Source of the DNA: Avoscillospira_A sp052117125
Lineage (GTDB): Bacteria; Bacillota; Clostridia; Oscillospirales; Oscillospiraceae
Direction of reading: 5' to 3'
Assembly: GCF_052117125.1 (NCBI RefSeq)
Contig: NZ_JBQKJT010000005.1
Coordinates: forward strand, 62,001-126,000
DNA length: 64,000 nucleotides
The first letter of the stretch is position 1; the number at the start of each line of letters is the position of its first letter. The notes under the pieces were generated by a model that made no database searches, had not been told where the DNA came from, and saw nothing but the letters and a program-made list of their open reading frames with translations. The position numbers and the translations under genes were made by a program. Positions 8,632 through 17,008 of the stretch are shown here, one piece after another.

Positions 8632-10440
8632 ATGACAGATTTAAGCAAAATCCGCAACTTCTCCATTGTAGCCCATATCGACCACGGAAAATCCACTCTG
8701 GCCGACCGGCTGCTGGAGGAATGCGACACCATTGACAAGCGGGAGATGGAGGATCAGATTCTGGACTCCATGGAGCTGGAACGGGAACGTGGCATCACCA
8801 TCAAGGCCCGGGCTGTCCGGCTGGACTACAAGGCCGACGACGGTGAGAACTATGTGCTGAACCTGATCGACACCCCGGGACATGTGGACTTCAACTACGA
8901 GGTATCCCGGAGCCTGAAAGCCTGCGAGGGCGCGGTGCTGGTGGTGGACGCCTCCCAGGGCATTGAGGCCCAGACGCTGGCCAATACCTATCTGGCCATC
9001 GATGAGGGTCTGGAGGTCCTGCCGGTGGTCAATAAAATCGACCTGCCCGCCGCCCGGCCCCAGGAGGTCAAGCAGGAGGTAGAAGACGTCATCGGCCTGC
9101 CCGCCATGGACGCGCCGGAGATTTCCGCGAAAAACGGCACCAACATCCACAGCGTCCTGGAGATGATTGTCCGGGATGTGCCGGCCCCTCGGGGCGACCG
9201 GGATGCCCCGCTACAGGCCTTGATCTTTGACAGCCAGTATGACTCCTATCGGGGCGTCATCGTCTATCTGCGCGTGTTTAACGGTGTTGTGAAGCCCGGT
9301 ATGGATGTGAAGATGATGGCAACCGGTGCTGTTTACAAGGTGGTGGAGGTAGGCTATCTGAGCCCCCTGGGCATGATTCCCACGACGGCCCTGGGCGCCG
9401 GTGAGGTCGGCTATCTGACGGCCTCCATCAAGAATGTCTCCGACACCCGGGTGGGCGATACGGTGACCGGTGAGGAAAACCCCACGCCGGAGGCGCTGCC
9501 CGGTTATAAGACGGTCCAACCCATGGTGTTTGCCGGTATCTACCCTGCTGACGGCAGCAAGTACGGCGACCTGCGGGACGCTCTGGAAAAACTTCAGCTC
9601 AACGACGCTTCCATGAGTTTTGTTCAGGAGAGTTCCATCGCTTTGGGCTTTGGTTTCCGCTGCGGCTTCCTGGGCCTGCTCCATATGGAGATCATTATGG
9701 AACGGCTGGAACGAGAGTATAATCTGGATTTGATCACCACGGCTCCCAACGTCGTGTATCATATCACCAAGACCAACGGCGAAAAGCTGGAGGTCTATAC
9801 GCCGCTGAACTACCCGGACCCGGCGGAGATTGAGCAGGCCGAGGAACCGTTCGTCAAGGCCAGCATCATCACGCCCCAGGAGTACGTGGGCAATATTATG
9901 GAACTGTGTCAGCAGCGGCGCGGCGACTATAAGGACATGCAGTATTTGGACGCCAACCGCGTGGAACTTCACTACGAGATGCCGCTCAATGAGATCATCT
10001 ACGACTTCTTCGATTCGCTGAAATCCCGGACCCGTGGCTATGCGTCGCTGGATTACGAATTGTGCGGCTACCGGCCCAGTAAGCTGGTGAAGCTGGATAT
10101 TCTCCTCAACGGCGAGATTGTGGACGCCCTGAGCTTCATCCTTTTCGCGGATAACGCTTATCCCCGGGCCAGAAAAATCTGCGAGCGGCTCAAGGAGAAT
10201 ATTCCCCGTCAGATGTTTGAGATTCCGGTCCAGGCAGCCATCGGCGGCAAGGTCATTGCCCGTGAGACCATCAAGGCCCTGCGCAAGGACGTTCTGGCCA
10301 AGTGCTACGGCGGCGATATCACCAGAAAGAAGAAGCTGCTGGAGAAGCAGAAGGAGGGCAAGAAGCGCATGCGCTCCTTCGGTACCGTGTCGGTGCCGTC
10401 GGAAGCCTTTATGGCCGTCCTGAAGCTGGACAACGACTGA
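8632..10440 (+). CDS. lepA: Elongation factor 4 (LepA)
   Basis: A 602-residue translational GTPase, the normal LepA length. G1 is AHIDHGKST, G3 DTPGH, and G4 NKID, followed by domain II. The family-specific C-terminal domain is present (FRCGFLGLLHMEIIMERLEREYNLDLITTAPNVVY and the Lys-rich end GGDITRKKKLLEKQKEGKKRM). EF4 acts on ribosomes, influencing back-translocation or initiation/assembly. The start follows TGAGG. The rnhA gene begins 9 bases after the stop, so the two form an operon from the promoter at 8560-8588. Confidence 0.98.
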   Translation: MTDLSKIRNFSIVAHIDHGKSTLADRLLEECDTIDKREMEDQILDSMELERERGITIKARAVRLDYKADDGENYVLNLIDTPGHVDFNYEVSRSLKACEGAVLVVDASQGIEAQTLANTYLAIDEGLEVLPVVNKIDLPAARPQEVKQEVEDVIGLPAMDAPEISAKNGTNIHSVLEMIVRDVPAPRGDRDAPLQALIFDSQYDSYRGVIVYLRVFNGVVKPGMDVKMMATGAVYKVVEVGYLSPLGMIPTTALGAGEVGYLTASIKNVSDTRVGDTVTGEENPTPEALPGYKTVQPMVFAGIYPADGSKYGDLRDALEKLQLNDASMSFVQESSIALGFGFRCGFLGLLHMEIIMERLEREYNLDLITTAPNVVYHITKTNGEKLEVYTPLNYPDPAEIEQAEEPFVKASIITPQEYVGNIMELCQQRRGDYKDMQYLDANRVELHYEMPLNEIIYDFFDSLKSRTRGYASLDYELCGYRPSKLVKLDILLNGEIVDALSFILFADNAYPRARKICERLKENIPRQMFEIPVQAAIGGKVIARETIKALRKDVLAKCYGGDITRKKKLLEKQKEGKKRMRSFGTVSVPSEAFMAVLKLDND

Positions 10441-10449
10441 GGAGGGACC

Positions 10450-10884
10450 ATGAAAACCGTTACCGTCTACACCGACGGCGCTTGCTCCGGCAACCCCGGC
10501 CCCGGCGGCTGGGGGGCCATCCTGGAATATGGCCCCCATGTCCGGGAACTGTCCGGCGGCGAGGCCCAGACCACCAACAACCGTATGGAGCTGACCGCCG
10601 TCATTGTGGCGCTGGAAAAGCTGAAAGAGCCCTGCATTGTGGAACTGTACAGCGATTCCAAGTATGTGCTGGACTCCCTGGAAAAGGGATGGGTCTACAA
10701 CTGGGAGAAGAACAACTGGGTCAAAAAGGACAAAAAGCCCGCTCTCAATGCGGACCTCTGGCAGCAGCTTTTAGTGCAGATCCGCCGCCATACGGTCCAT
10801 TTCCATTGGGTCAAGGGCCATGCCGATAATCCGAAAAATAACCGTTGTGACCAGTTGGCCGTGGCTGAAAGTAAGAAATTTTAA
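10450..10884 (+). CDS. rnhA: Ribonuclease HI
   Basis: A 144-residue RNase HI that cuts the RNA strand of RNA-DNA hybrids. The four metal-binding acidic residues are visible in TDGACSGNPGPGGWG (Asp), NNRMELTA (Glu), YSDSKYV (Asp) and NNRCDQLA (Asp); HWVKGHAD carries the active-site His. It is preceded by GAGGGACC and lies 9 bases behind lepA. Confidence 0.97.
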   Translation: MKTVTVYTDGACSGNPGPGGWGAILEYGPHVRELSGGEAQTTNNRMELTAVIVALEKLKEPCIVELYSDSKYVLDSLEKGWVYNWEKNNWVKKDKKPALNADLWQQLLVQIRRHTVHFHWVKGHADNPKNNRCDQLAVAESKKF

Positions 10885-10913
10885 GCAAAAGCCAAAAAAC
10901 TCTAAAGCAAAAA

Positions 10914-10958
10914 GGCCGCCGTCCCCACCCCATAGCGGGTGGCGGACGGCAGCTTTTT
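10914..10958. terminator. Bidirectional terminator between rnhA and the kinase gene
   Basis: A GC-rich stem (CCGTCC/GGACGG core plus CCACCC/GGGTGG) flanked by A-run on the left and T-run on the right (GCAAAAA...TTTTTTGC), so it can act on both strands. Confidence 0.75.
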
Positions 10959-11005
10959 TGCTGTAATATTGTTTTGCCTCTCTCTGTTCCAAACCAGAGA
11001 TGCGG

Positions 11006-11146
11006 CCTGCCGGAGCGGGCGGGATCAATGGGATACAGGGTGGAAGGAGAAATGAGGTAGGTAAACAGAGGTTGGAATATGGGTAGGGAAACAAAGAAGA
11101 AGCAGGTTGGGAAACTGGTGCAACAGGGATACTCCGCTCCGGCAGG
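11006..11146. repeat. 13-bp perfect inverted repeat enclosing a purine/pyrimidine-biased stretch
   Basis: CCTGCCGGAGCGG at 11006-11018 and its exact reverse complement at 11134-11146 enclose 115 bases that are strongly purine-rich on the plus strand. The segment lies just past the 3' end of the minus-strand kinase gene. It could be a structured 3' end or a small RNA. Confidence 0.5.
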
Positions 11147-11162
11147 TCGCGGAGAGGGGCTG

Positions 11163-11762
11163 TTACAGGGCTTCCAGACGGTGAACGGCATCGACCAACA
11201 GCGCGGCGGCGCCATCCAGCGTAAAGCGGCCCGTGTCCACGGTCATGTGATAATTGGAGGCGTCGCCCCACTTGCGCTGGGTAAAGAAATTGTAGTATTC
11301 CGAACGCATCTTATCTTCTTTTTTGATGGTCTTGTCGGTCAGCTCACTGGGGATGCCATAGTATTTGACCAGGCGTTCACGGCGAACTTCGGTAGAAGCC
11401 GTTACAAAGACGTTGAAGCAATCGTGCTGTTCCTGGAGCACATAGTCCGCGCACCGTCCGACAATGACGCAGTCGCCATCCTGGGCCACGCGGCGAATGA
11501 CGTCGAACTGGGCGAATGCCAACTTCTGATTCAACGGCAGGGCGTCGGTGACAGGCATGGTGGCATAGAGGAAAGTGCTGTACAACAAGGACCCGGCAGG
11601 CCGCTCGTCAAAGTGGCTCACCACATCCTCATGCATGCCGCTCTCCCGGGCTGCAATCTTCAAAAGCTCCCGGTCATAGAAGCGGTAACCCAGCAGCTTG
11701 GCCAGCTTTTCGCCCACCATACGGCCACCGGAGCCGTATTTACGGTCAATGGTAATAATCAT
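11163..11762 (-). CDS. Cytidylate kinase-like family protein
   Basis: A 199-residue P-loop kinase. The N-terminus MIITIDRKYGSGGRMVGEKLAKLLGYRFYDRELL is the cytidylate-kinase-like (Cytidylate_kin2 type) P-loop region, with later VIVGRCADYVL and the Arg-rich lid RRERLVKYYG. Members are common in clostridia beside unrelated genes. They are assumed to phosphorylate a nucleoside monophosphate or a related small molecule, but the real substrate is uncertain. The start follows AAAGGGGGATTGTCCT, and a promoter (11788-11816) lies 26 bases upstream. Confidence 0.85.
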   Translation of the reverse strand: MIITIDRKYGSGGRMVGEKLAKLLGYRFYDRELLKIAARESGMHEDVVSHFDERPAGSLLYSTFLYATMPVTDALPLNQKLAFAQFDVIRRVAQDGDCVIVGRCADYVLQEQHDCFNVFVTASTEVRRERLVKYYGIPSELTDKTIKKEDKMRSEYYNFFTQRKWGDASNYHMTVDTGRFTLDGAAALLVDAVHRLEAL

Positions 11763-11787
11763 AGGACAATCCCCCTTTGCTACCTAT

Positions 11788-11816
11788 AGTATACGGCAAA
11801 TGGTGGAATATTACAA
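11788..11816 (-). promoter_or_regulatory. Promoter of the cytidylate kinase-like gene
   Basis: On the minus strand TTGTAA (11811-11816), 17-base spacer, TATACT (11788-11793). Confidence 0.6.
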
Positions 11817-11936
11817 GATTTATTTTGAATTTCCACAAAACTTATGAATATTTAACAAATGGTCGAATGCAGTCCAATCGCGTCGAAACCGAGGGCGGCA
11901 GAATGTTACGGTTTCATTACAAGTTAGCCGATTTTA

Positions 11937-11966
11937 TTGACGAAAGGTTAAAAAACGGGGTATACT
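11937..11966 (+). promoter_or_regulatory. Promoter of the SLH gene at 12028
   Basis: TTGACG at 11937-11942, 18-base spacer, TATACT at 11961-11966; start codon about 55 bases downstream of the expected transcript start. Confidence 0.65.
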
Positions 11967-12027
11967 GACTGTGCTGCCGGGGATTCCCTGTGGCAGAAAT
12001 TTGAAATCATTACAAGGAGGTCCCGCC

Positions 12028-13173
12028 GTGAAAACCCTACGACGTTGTTTTCTCGCATTGACATTGGCTCTCGCTCTGTCCGCAGGCGCTGCGGCGGTGG
12101 AGACGTCCGCCTTTGACTTTACCGACTGGAATCAGGTGGATTATCAGTCCCAGGTATCCATACTCACATCTCTGGGCGTGGTCGGCGGTTATGCCGACAA
12201 CAGTTTCCGCCCCGATGACCCCATTACCCGCGCAGAGATTGCCAAGATTGTCTCGTTTCTGCGGGAAGACACTGTGCCGCAGTATACCACCAGCAGCTAC
12301 ACCGATACAGCCGATACCTGGGCCGGTGACTATATTGAATACTGTTCCCAGCTGGGCATTCTGGCCGGATATAACGGGCAGTTCCGCCCAAAGGACTATG
12401 TGACGGCCCGGGAGCTGGCCAAGGCATTGCTGGTGGTCCTGGGCCAGGACAGCAGCGCCTATGTGGGGGATGGCTGGGCCGAGGCCGTGGACGAGGATGC
12501 CGATGCCTTGGGTATTTACAACGGCTACACGTTGGCGCGGGATCTGTATGTGACGCGCCAGCAGGCCTGTCTTCTGATCAGCAACGCTCTGCAATGCCCC
12601 GTGCAGGTGGAGCAGCGGGACGGCAGTATGGTGTACATATTGGATGAAATGATGGAGCCGCTCTCACTGCTGCAATATCGCTTTAAGGTCATTCCCGTGG
12701 TGGGTGTTGTGGAGGCCAACGCACAGGTGGACCTGCGGGGCGGCAGCTCGCTGGAGGGCAACCTGCTGCACATCGCCGGATATACCAAGGACTTTCAGGT
12801 CAGCGAAGAGGTGGCCAACGATATGTCGTTGGTGGGGTGCAATGTGACGGTTTATGCCCGATTTTTTGAGGATTATAACCGCATTTACGGTGTTCCCCAG
12901 GTCGTGAAGGACACGGGTTACAGCGCCGGAAATCTCCACCCCTCCGAGCTGCCCGTGGTGATGGAGTACGGCAACCTGCAATTCGGCAACGACACTACCT
13001 ATTATATCAATTACGAGCGAGTCAATCGTGCGGCCATTGATCAGCTGCAGCCACAGGATGTGCTGAGCATTTTTGATTATCAGGGCGATAATATTATCGA
13101 TCTGGTTTTGGTATCCCGGACGGCGGCGGCTGAGTCCACCCCGGAGGACGATGCTACGGCGGCACATTCTTAA
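12028..13173 (+). CDS. Secreted SLH-domain protein with unknown C-terminal domain
   Basis: A 381-residue protein starting at GTG 12028, chosen because AAGGAGG lies 7 bases upstream and the product then begins with a normal signal peptide (VKTLRRCFLALTLALALSAGAAA). Two to three SLH repeats follow: the region around VSILTSLGVVGGYADNSFRPDDPITRAEIAKIVSFL, then SYTDTADTWAGDYIEYCSQLGILAGYNGQFRPKDYVTARELAKALL, then a degenerate third. The C-terminal ~170 residues (from about QVEQRDGSMVYILDE) form an unrecognised domain rich in beta-type sequence. SLH repeats at the N-terminus, not the C-terminus, distinguish it from the gene at 7009. It stands alone, with its own promoter and terminator. Confidence 0.82.
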   Translation: MKTLRRCFLALTLALALSAGAAAVETSAFDFTDWNQVDYQSQVSILTSLGVVGGYADNSFRPDDPITRAEIAKIVSFLREDTVPQYTTSSYTDTADTWAGDYIEYCSQLGILAGYNGQFRPKDYVTARELAKALLVVLGQDSSAYVGDGWAEAVDEDADALGIYNGYTLARDLYVTRQQACLLISNALQCPVQVEQRDGSMVYILDEMMEPLSLLQYRFKVIPVVGVVEANAQVDLRGGSSLEGNLLHIAGYTKDFQVSEEVANDMSLVGCNVTVYARFFEDYNRIYGVPQVVKDTGYSAGNLHPSELPVVMEYGNLQFGNDTTYYINYERVNRAAIDQLQPQDVLSIFDYQGDNIIDLVLVSRTAAAESTPEDDATAAHS

Positions 13174-13189
13174 TCACTTTGAACTGTAA

Positions 13190-13224
13190 AAATCCCGTTG
13201 TTTCCACTGGAAACAACGGGATTT
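13190..13224. terminator. 16-bp inverted repeat between convergent SLH gene and serS
   Basis: Exact 16-bp arms (13190-13205 and 13209-13224) with a 3-base loop; the arms start with AAA and end with TTT, so the hairpin can terminate both converging transcripts. Confidence 0.75.
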
Positions 13225-13239
13225 CTGTATATTTCTTAA

Positions 13240-14529
13240 TTACTTCTTTTCAATGACCTCAATACCGCCCAGGTACTTGCGCAGGACCTCAGGGACGACA
13301 ATAGAACCGTCGGCCCGCTGATTCTGCTCCACCATGGCGGGGAAAATCCGGCTGGTGGCCAGACCGGAACCATTGAGGGTGTGGACAAACTCGGGCTTGC
13401 CGGTGGCTTCGCGGCGGAAGCGGATATTGCCGCGGCGGGCCTGATAGTCCCGTGCGTTGGATACGGAGGAAACCTCCTTGTAGCCGTTCATGGAGGGAAT
13501 CTGAATCTCGATGTCGTAGGTGCGGGCCATGGAAGCCGAACAGTCACCGGCGGCCAGCTTCACGGTGCGGAAGTGGAAGCCCAGGCCTTTGACGAGGTTT
13601 TCTGCCTTGGTGACCAGCTCCTCAAAGGCTTCGTCGGACTTCTCCGGCAGAGTGTACTGGAACATCTCGATCTTGTTGAACTGATGACCACGGACCATAC
13701 CGCGCTCGTCGGCACGATGGGAACCGGCTTCGCGACGGAAGCAGGGCGTATACGCAAAGAACTTCCGGGGCAGCATGGACTCCGGCAAAATCTCATCGCG
13801 ATACAGGGAGGCCAGGGCCGTCTCGGCTGTGGGCAGCATAAAGTGCATCCGGTCGTCGGTGGGATTCTCGATCTTGTACACCTCATCGGCGAATTTGGGG
13901 AACTGACCGGCGGTTTCACCACACTTGTATTCGAGCATATGGGGCAGCATCACCATCTCATAGCCGTCGGCCAAATGGCAGTCCATAAAGTAGTTGAGCA
14001 GAGCCCACTCCAGACGGGCGCCCATGCCCTTGTACAGCCAAAAGCCGCTGCCGGCCAGCTTGACACCCCGCTCGTAGTCGATGAGGCCCAGGTCGGTGCA
14101 GAGGTCCACATGGTGCTTGGGCTCAAAGTCAAATTGATGGGGATCGCCATAGTAGCGCAGGGGCTCGTTGTTCTCCTTGCCGCCGGGGGTCAGGTCGGGG
14201 TCGGGCAGATTGGGCAGGCTCAGCATCAGCGTCCGGTACTCGGCTTCAATGGTGCCCAGCTTCTCATCGTTGGCGGCGATGGCGGATTTCAATTCACCCA
14301 TACGGGCAAAGATGGGGGCCACGTCCTCACCGGCCTTTTTCAGCTGGGGAATCTGCTTGGAGACCTTGTTCTGTTCGGCCTTCATGGCCTCGGTCTCAGC
14401 GATGGCAGCGCGTCGGGCGGCATCCAGTTCCAGAATACGGTCTACAGCCTCGTCGCAATCCACTTCCTTGGCCCGATAACCGGCCTTGACGGCTTCGGGA
14501 TTGTCCTTAATGCGCTTGATATCAATCAC
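13240..14529 (-). CDS. serS: Serine--tRNA ligase
   Basis: A 429-residue class II aminoacyl-tRNA synthetase that charges tRNA-Ser. The N-terminal ~110 residues form the coiled-coil tRNA-binding arm. Motif 2 is visible as CFRREAGSHRADERGMVRGHQF and motif 3 as LNGSGLATSRIFPAMVEQNQ. It is the last gene of parA-parB-coiled-coil protein-serS, with 57 bases after the preceding gene. That gap leaves no room for a T-box leader, so serS seems to depend on the upstream par promoter. Confidence 0.97.
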   Translation of the reverse strand: MIDIKRIKDNPEAVKAGYRAKEVDCDEAVDRILELDAARRAAIAETEAMKAEQNKVSKQIPQLKKAGEDVAPIFARMGELKSAIAANDEKLGTIEAEYRTLMLSLPNLPDPDLTPGGKENNEPLRYYGDPHQFDFEPKHHVDLCTDLGLIDYERGVKLAGSGFWLYKGMGARLEWALLNYFMDCHLADGYEMVMLPHMLEYKCGETAGQFPKFADEVYKIENPTDDRMHFMLPTAETALASLYRDEILPESMLPRKFFAYTPCFRREAGSHRADERGMVRGHQFNKIEMFQYTLPEKSDEAFEELVTKAENLVKGLGFHFRTVKLAAGDCSASMARTYDIEIQIPSMNGYKEVSSVSNARDYQARRGNIRFRREATGKPEFVHTLNGSGLATSRIFPAMVEQNQRADGSIVVPEVLRKYLGGIEVIEKK

Positions 14530-14586
14530 AAGAATTCACTCCTATGTTAGGGCGGCATAGCCGCCGTTTTGATGGGGTATGGCCCT

Positions 14587-15174
14587 TTATTGGGCTTCGT
14601 CCAGCTGGGTTTGCAGTTGGGCCACGGTGGCCTGATCGTTGTCGGTCAGCAGGTCCAGCAAGGGATTCAACTGCTCCATAACCGTGGACAGGGTTTCGTG
14701 ATCCTCTTCTGATGCGGCTGTTTTGGCCTGAGCCAGCAGCACATAGGCGGTCTGGGTGTCGATCACCTTTTGATTGGCTTTTTCCAGTTCCTGCTCCAGC
14801 TGAGACTGGGTCTTTTCCAGCGTTTTCTTGCTCTTCTCCAGCTCCTCCACCTGGGATTCCAAATCGTCCAGCTGGCCCTCCAGCGTGGCGTTGGCGGCAG
14901 ATAGGGCCTGGTTCTCATCTTGCAGCTTCCCGGCATTTTGCAGGGCGCTGGCATTGGATTTGTTCAACTCCGAAATGGTCTGCTTGGAGTCCCGCAGCTG
15001 AATCAGAAATGTCAGAAGCACCAGCAGAAAAGCCACGCCAAACAGAATGGCCATATACCGCAGCAGCGCCGTGCGTTTTTCATCGGAAAGGGGCGCTTTG
15101 GCGGGTTCGGCCGGTGCGGTGGTCTGCTCCACAAGCTCCTCATTCTGCTCCTGGGGCTTCGATTGCTCGGTCAT
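14587..15174 (-). CDS. Single-pass membrane coiled-coil protein in the par operon
   Basis: A 195-residue protein not assigned to a family. Acidic/Gln-rich cytoplasmic N-terminus, one membrane helix (YMAILFGVAFLLVLLTFLI, about residues 40-58), then a heptad-rich coiled coil (about residues 65-140, LEGQLDDLESQVEELEKSKKTLEKTQ) and a short helical tail. It overlaps the end of parB by 4 bases, so translation is coupled. A membrane coiled-coil protein in the parAB operon could tether or sense the segregation apparatus or act in cell-wall or division control; this role is inferred only from position and topology. Confidence 0.8.
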   Translation of the reverse strand: MTEQSKPQEQNEELVEQTTAPAEPAKAPLSDEKRTALLRYMAILFGVAFLLVLLTFLIQLRDSKQTISELNKSNASALQNAGKLQDENQALSAANATLEGQLDDLESQVEELEKSKKTLEKTQSQLEQELEKANQKVIDTQTAYVLLAQAKTAASEEDHETLSTVMEQLNPLLDLLTDNDQATVAQLQTQLDEAQ

Positions 15175-16064
15175 GTTGTTGCCTCCTTGCGTTGCAGCTG
15201 CTCCAGAGCATCCAACAGCTGCTGCAGGTCGTCGGGCCCGTAAAATTCAATGTCCAGGTGGCCCTTACGTTTTCCATTTGTAATTTTTACGCCGCGGCCC
15301 AGCTGCTTTGACAACTGTTTGGCACATTCGGCAATATAGTCCACGGTCAGGGGCTTGGATGGTTCTTCCACCGGGGTTTCCCGGGCCATGGAACGGCACA
15401 TCAGCTCCGCCTGTCGCACCGACAGCTGTAAGGACGCAATTTTCTGTGCCGCGGCCCGCTGCTGTTTTTCGTCCTTTAACGTCAATACCGCCCGGGCGTG
15501 GCCCGGCGACAGACGGCCATCGGCCACCATTTGCAGCAAATCCGCGGGCAGAGCCAGAAGACGTAACGCATTGGCCACCGTGGGGCGGGATTTTCCTACC
15601 CGCTGGGCGGCCCAATCCTGGGTCATACCGTATTCCTCAATAAGTTTTTGATACCCCAGGGCCTCTTCCACCGGGTTTAGATCCTGGCGTTGGAGGTTTT
15701 CAATCAGCGCCAATTCCGTGGCCTTTTCGTCATCGGCCTCCATAATCACAGCCGGTACCGTGTCCAGACCGGCCAGACGGGCGGCCCGCCAACGACGCTC
15801 ACCGGCAATGATTTGATAAAATCCGTTGGCCCCCTTGCGGACGGTCAGAGGTTGTATGACACCGTGAATGGCAATGGAGTCGGCCAACGCCTGTAACTCC
15901 GCCTCATCGAAGTGTTTACGGGGCTGGTTGGGGTTGGGCTCAATCTTCTGCAACGGTAGTTGCAGATCGGGCTGCTGGGGTTCGTCGGTGGGCGGCGTCA
16001 TATCGCCAAACAAAGCGCCCAGGCCTTTGCCCAGGCCCTTACCGCCTTTTTTCTCGGCCATCAA
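15171..16064 (-). CDS. parB: Chromosome partitioning protein ParB (Spo0J)
   Basis: A 297-residue ParB/Spo0J. The N-terminal ParB/Srx-like CTPase domain has GVIQPLTVRKGANGFYQIIAGERRWRAARLAG (GERRxRA motif), then LALIENLQRQDLNPVEEALGYQKLIEEYG. The helix-turn-helix is in GMTQDWAAQRVGKSRPTVANALRLLALP, followed by a C-terminal dimerisation region. It binds parS sites, three of which are visible between 16,956 and 18,472, and spreads to condense the origin region. It overlaps parA by 4 bases. Confidence 0.95.
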   Translation of the reverse strand: MMAEKKGGKGLGKGLGALFGDMTPPTDEPQQPDLQLPLQKIEPNPNQPRKHFDEAELQALADSIAIHGVIQPLTVRKGANGFYQIIAGERRWRAARLAGLDTVPAVIMEADDEKATELALIENLQRQDLNPVEEALGYQKLIEEYGMTQDWAAQRVGKSRPTVANALRLLALPADLLQMVADGRLSPGHARAVLTLKDEKQQRAAAQKIASLQLSVRQAELMCRSMARETPVEEPSKPLTVDYIAECAKQLSKQLGRGVKITNGKRKGHLDIEFYGPDDLQQLLDALEQLQRKEATT

Positions 16065-16822
16065 CGTCCCTCCTTCTTCAAAAATTCCTGGGCCAAGGCC
16101 TGATAGCTCTCGGCCCCGCGGCTGAACCGGTCATAGGCCATAATTGGCATTCCATGGCTGGGCGCCTCAGACAGCCGCACATTGCGGGGGATCACTGTGG
16201 CAAACACCTTGCCCGGGAAGTATCGCCGGACCTCCTCGGCCACCTGCATGGACAGATTGGTACGGCCGTCAAACATGGTGAGAATGACGCCGAAAATGTC
16301 CAGCTTTTTGTTCAGGGAGCGATTGACGGCCCGCAGCGTGGTCATCAGGTCCCGCAGTCCCTCCAGGGCGTAGTATTCGCACTGCACCGGAATTAATATG
16401 TGATCGGCGGCACAGAGGGCGTTAAGGGTCAGCAGCTCCAGGGACGGCGGACAGTCCACAAAAATGTAATCATAGTCATTCCGCAGCGCATCCAGGGCCT
16501 TGCGGAGCTGATGTTCCCGGTCGGGCATGGAAATCAGTTCTATGCCTGCACCGGACAAGGTAGCGGATGACGGGAGGACATGGCCCCATTCCGTTTCCAC
16601 TATAGCCGATTTGGGGTCGGCGCCGTTGATGATGACATCATAGATGCTGGTCTCCAGCGCCTCTTTGTCCACGCCCAGGCCAGAGGTGGAATTGGCCTGG
16701 GGGTCAAAATCACACAGCAAAACCTTTTTGCCCGCCAAATGGAGGGCCGCAGTCAGATTGACCGCAGAGGTAGTTTTTCCCACGCCGCCTTTTTGATTCA
16801 CGACGGAGAGGATCATTCCCAT
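16061..16822 (-). CDS. parA: Chromosome partitioning ATPase ParA (Soj)
   Basis: A 253-residue Walker-type ATPase of normal Soj length. Deviant Walker A is VVNQKGGVGKTTSAVNL, Walker A' region VLLCDFDPQAN, and Walker B FVDCPPS. It moves ParB-parS complexes over the nucleoid. ATG 16822 was chosen because AAAGGAG precedes it by 7 bases and the product then starts MGMILSVVNQKGGVGKTT; the longer frame upstream includes promoter sequence. First gene of the four-gene operon ending with serS. Confidence 0.95.
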   Translation of the reverse strand: MGMILSVVNQKGGVGKTTSAVNLTAALHLAGKKVLLCDFDPQANSTSGLGVDKEALETSIYDVIINGADPKSAIVETEWGHVLPSSATLSGAGIELISMPDREHQLRKALDALRNDYDYIFVDCPPSLELLTLNALCAADHILIPVQCEYYALEGLRDLMTTLRAVNRSLNKKLDIFGVILTMFDGRTNLSMQVAEEVRRYFPGKVFATVIPRNVRLSEAPSHGMPIMAYDRFSRGAESYQALAQEFLKKEGR

Positions 16823-16901
16823 GGGCAAACTCCTTTCAAGCCGGGTAATGTACATGAATTTGCCCGAAATTCCGAAAAAATCGGGATTGCGGGTTCTCCC
16901 C

Positions 16902-16930
16902 ATTATACCACTATGCGGCTGGAAATGCAA
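16902..16930 (-). promoter_or_regulatory. Promoter of the parA-parB-serS operon
   Basis: On the minus strand TTGCAT (16925-16930), 17-base spacer, TATAAT (16902-16907). The first parS site begins 26 bases upstream of the -35 box, so ParB spreading could repress this promoter. Confidence 0.75.
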
Positions 16931-16955
16931 CTAATAGACGGGCCGGAACAAAAAA

Positions 16956-16971
16956 TGTTTCACGTGAAACA
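16956..16971. promoter_or_regulatory. parS: parS site 1
   Basis: TGTTTCACGTGAAACA, an exact match to the well-known 16-bp Spo0J/ParB parS consensus. Confidence 0.93.
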
Positions 16972-16984
16972 CGGCACTTTTACG

Positions 16985-17000
16985 CGTTTCACGTGAAACA
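16985..17000. promoter_or_regulatory. parS: parS site 2
   Basis: CGTTTCACGTGAAACA, one mismatch at the first base; the 14-bp core GTTTCACGTGAAAC is exact. It lies 13 bases from site 1. Confidence 0.88.
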
Positions 17001-17008
17001 TTTCACAG

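Noticed and set aside
14530..14586. Possible T-box leader for serS
   Set aside because: Only 57 bases separate serS from the upstream gene; no room for a T-box and no TGGNACCGCG box.
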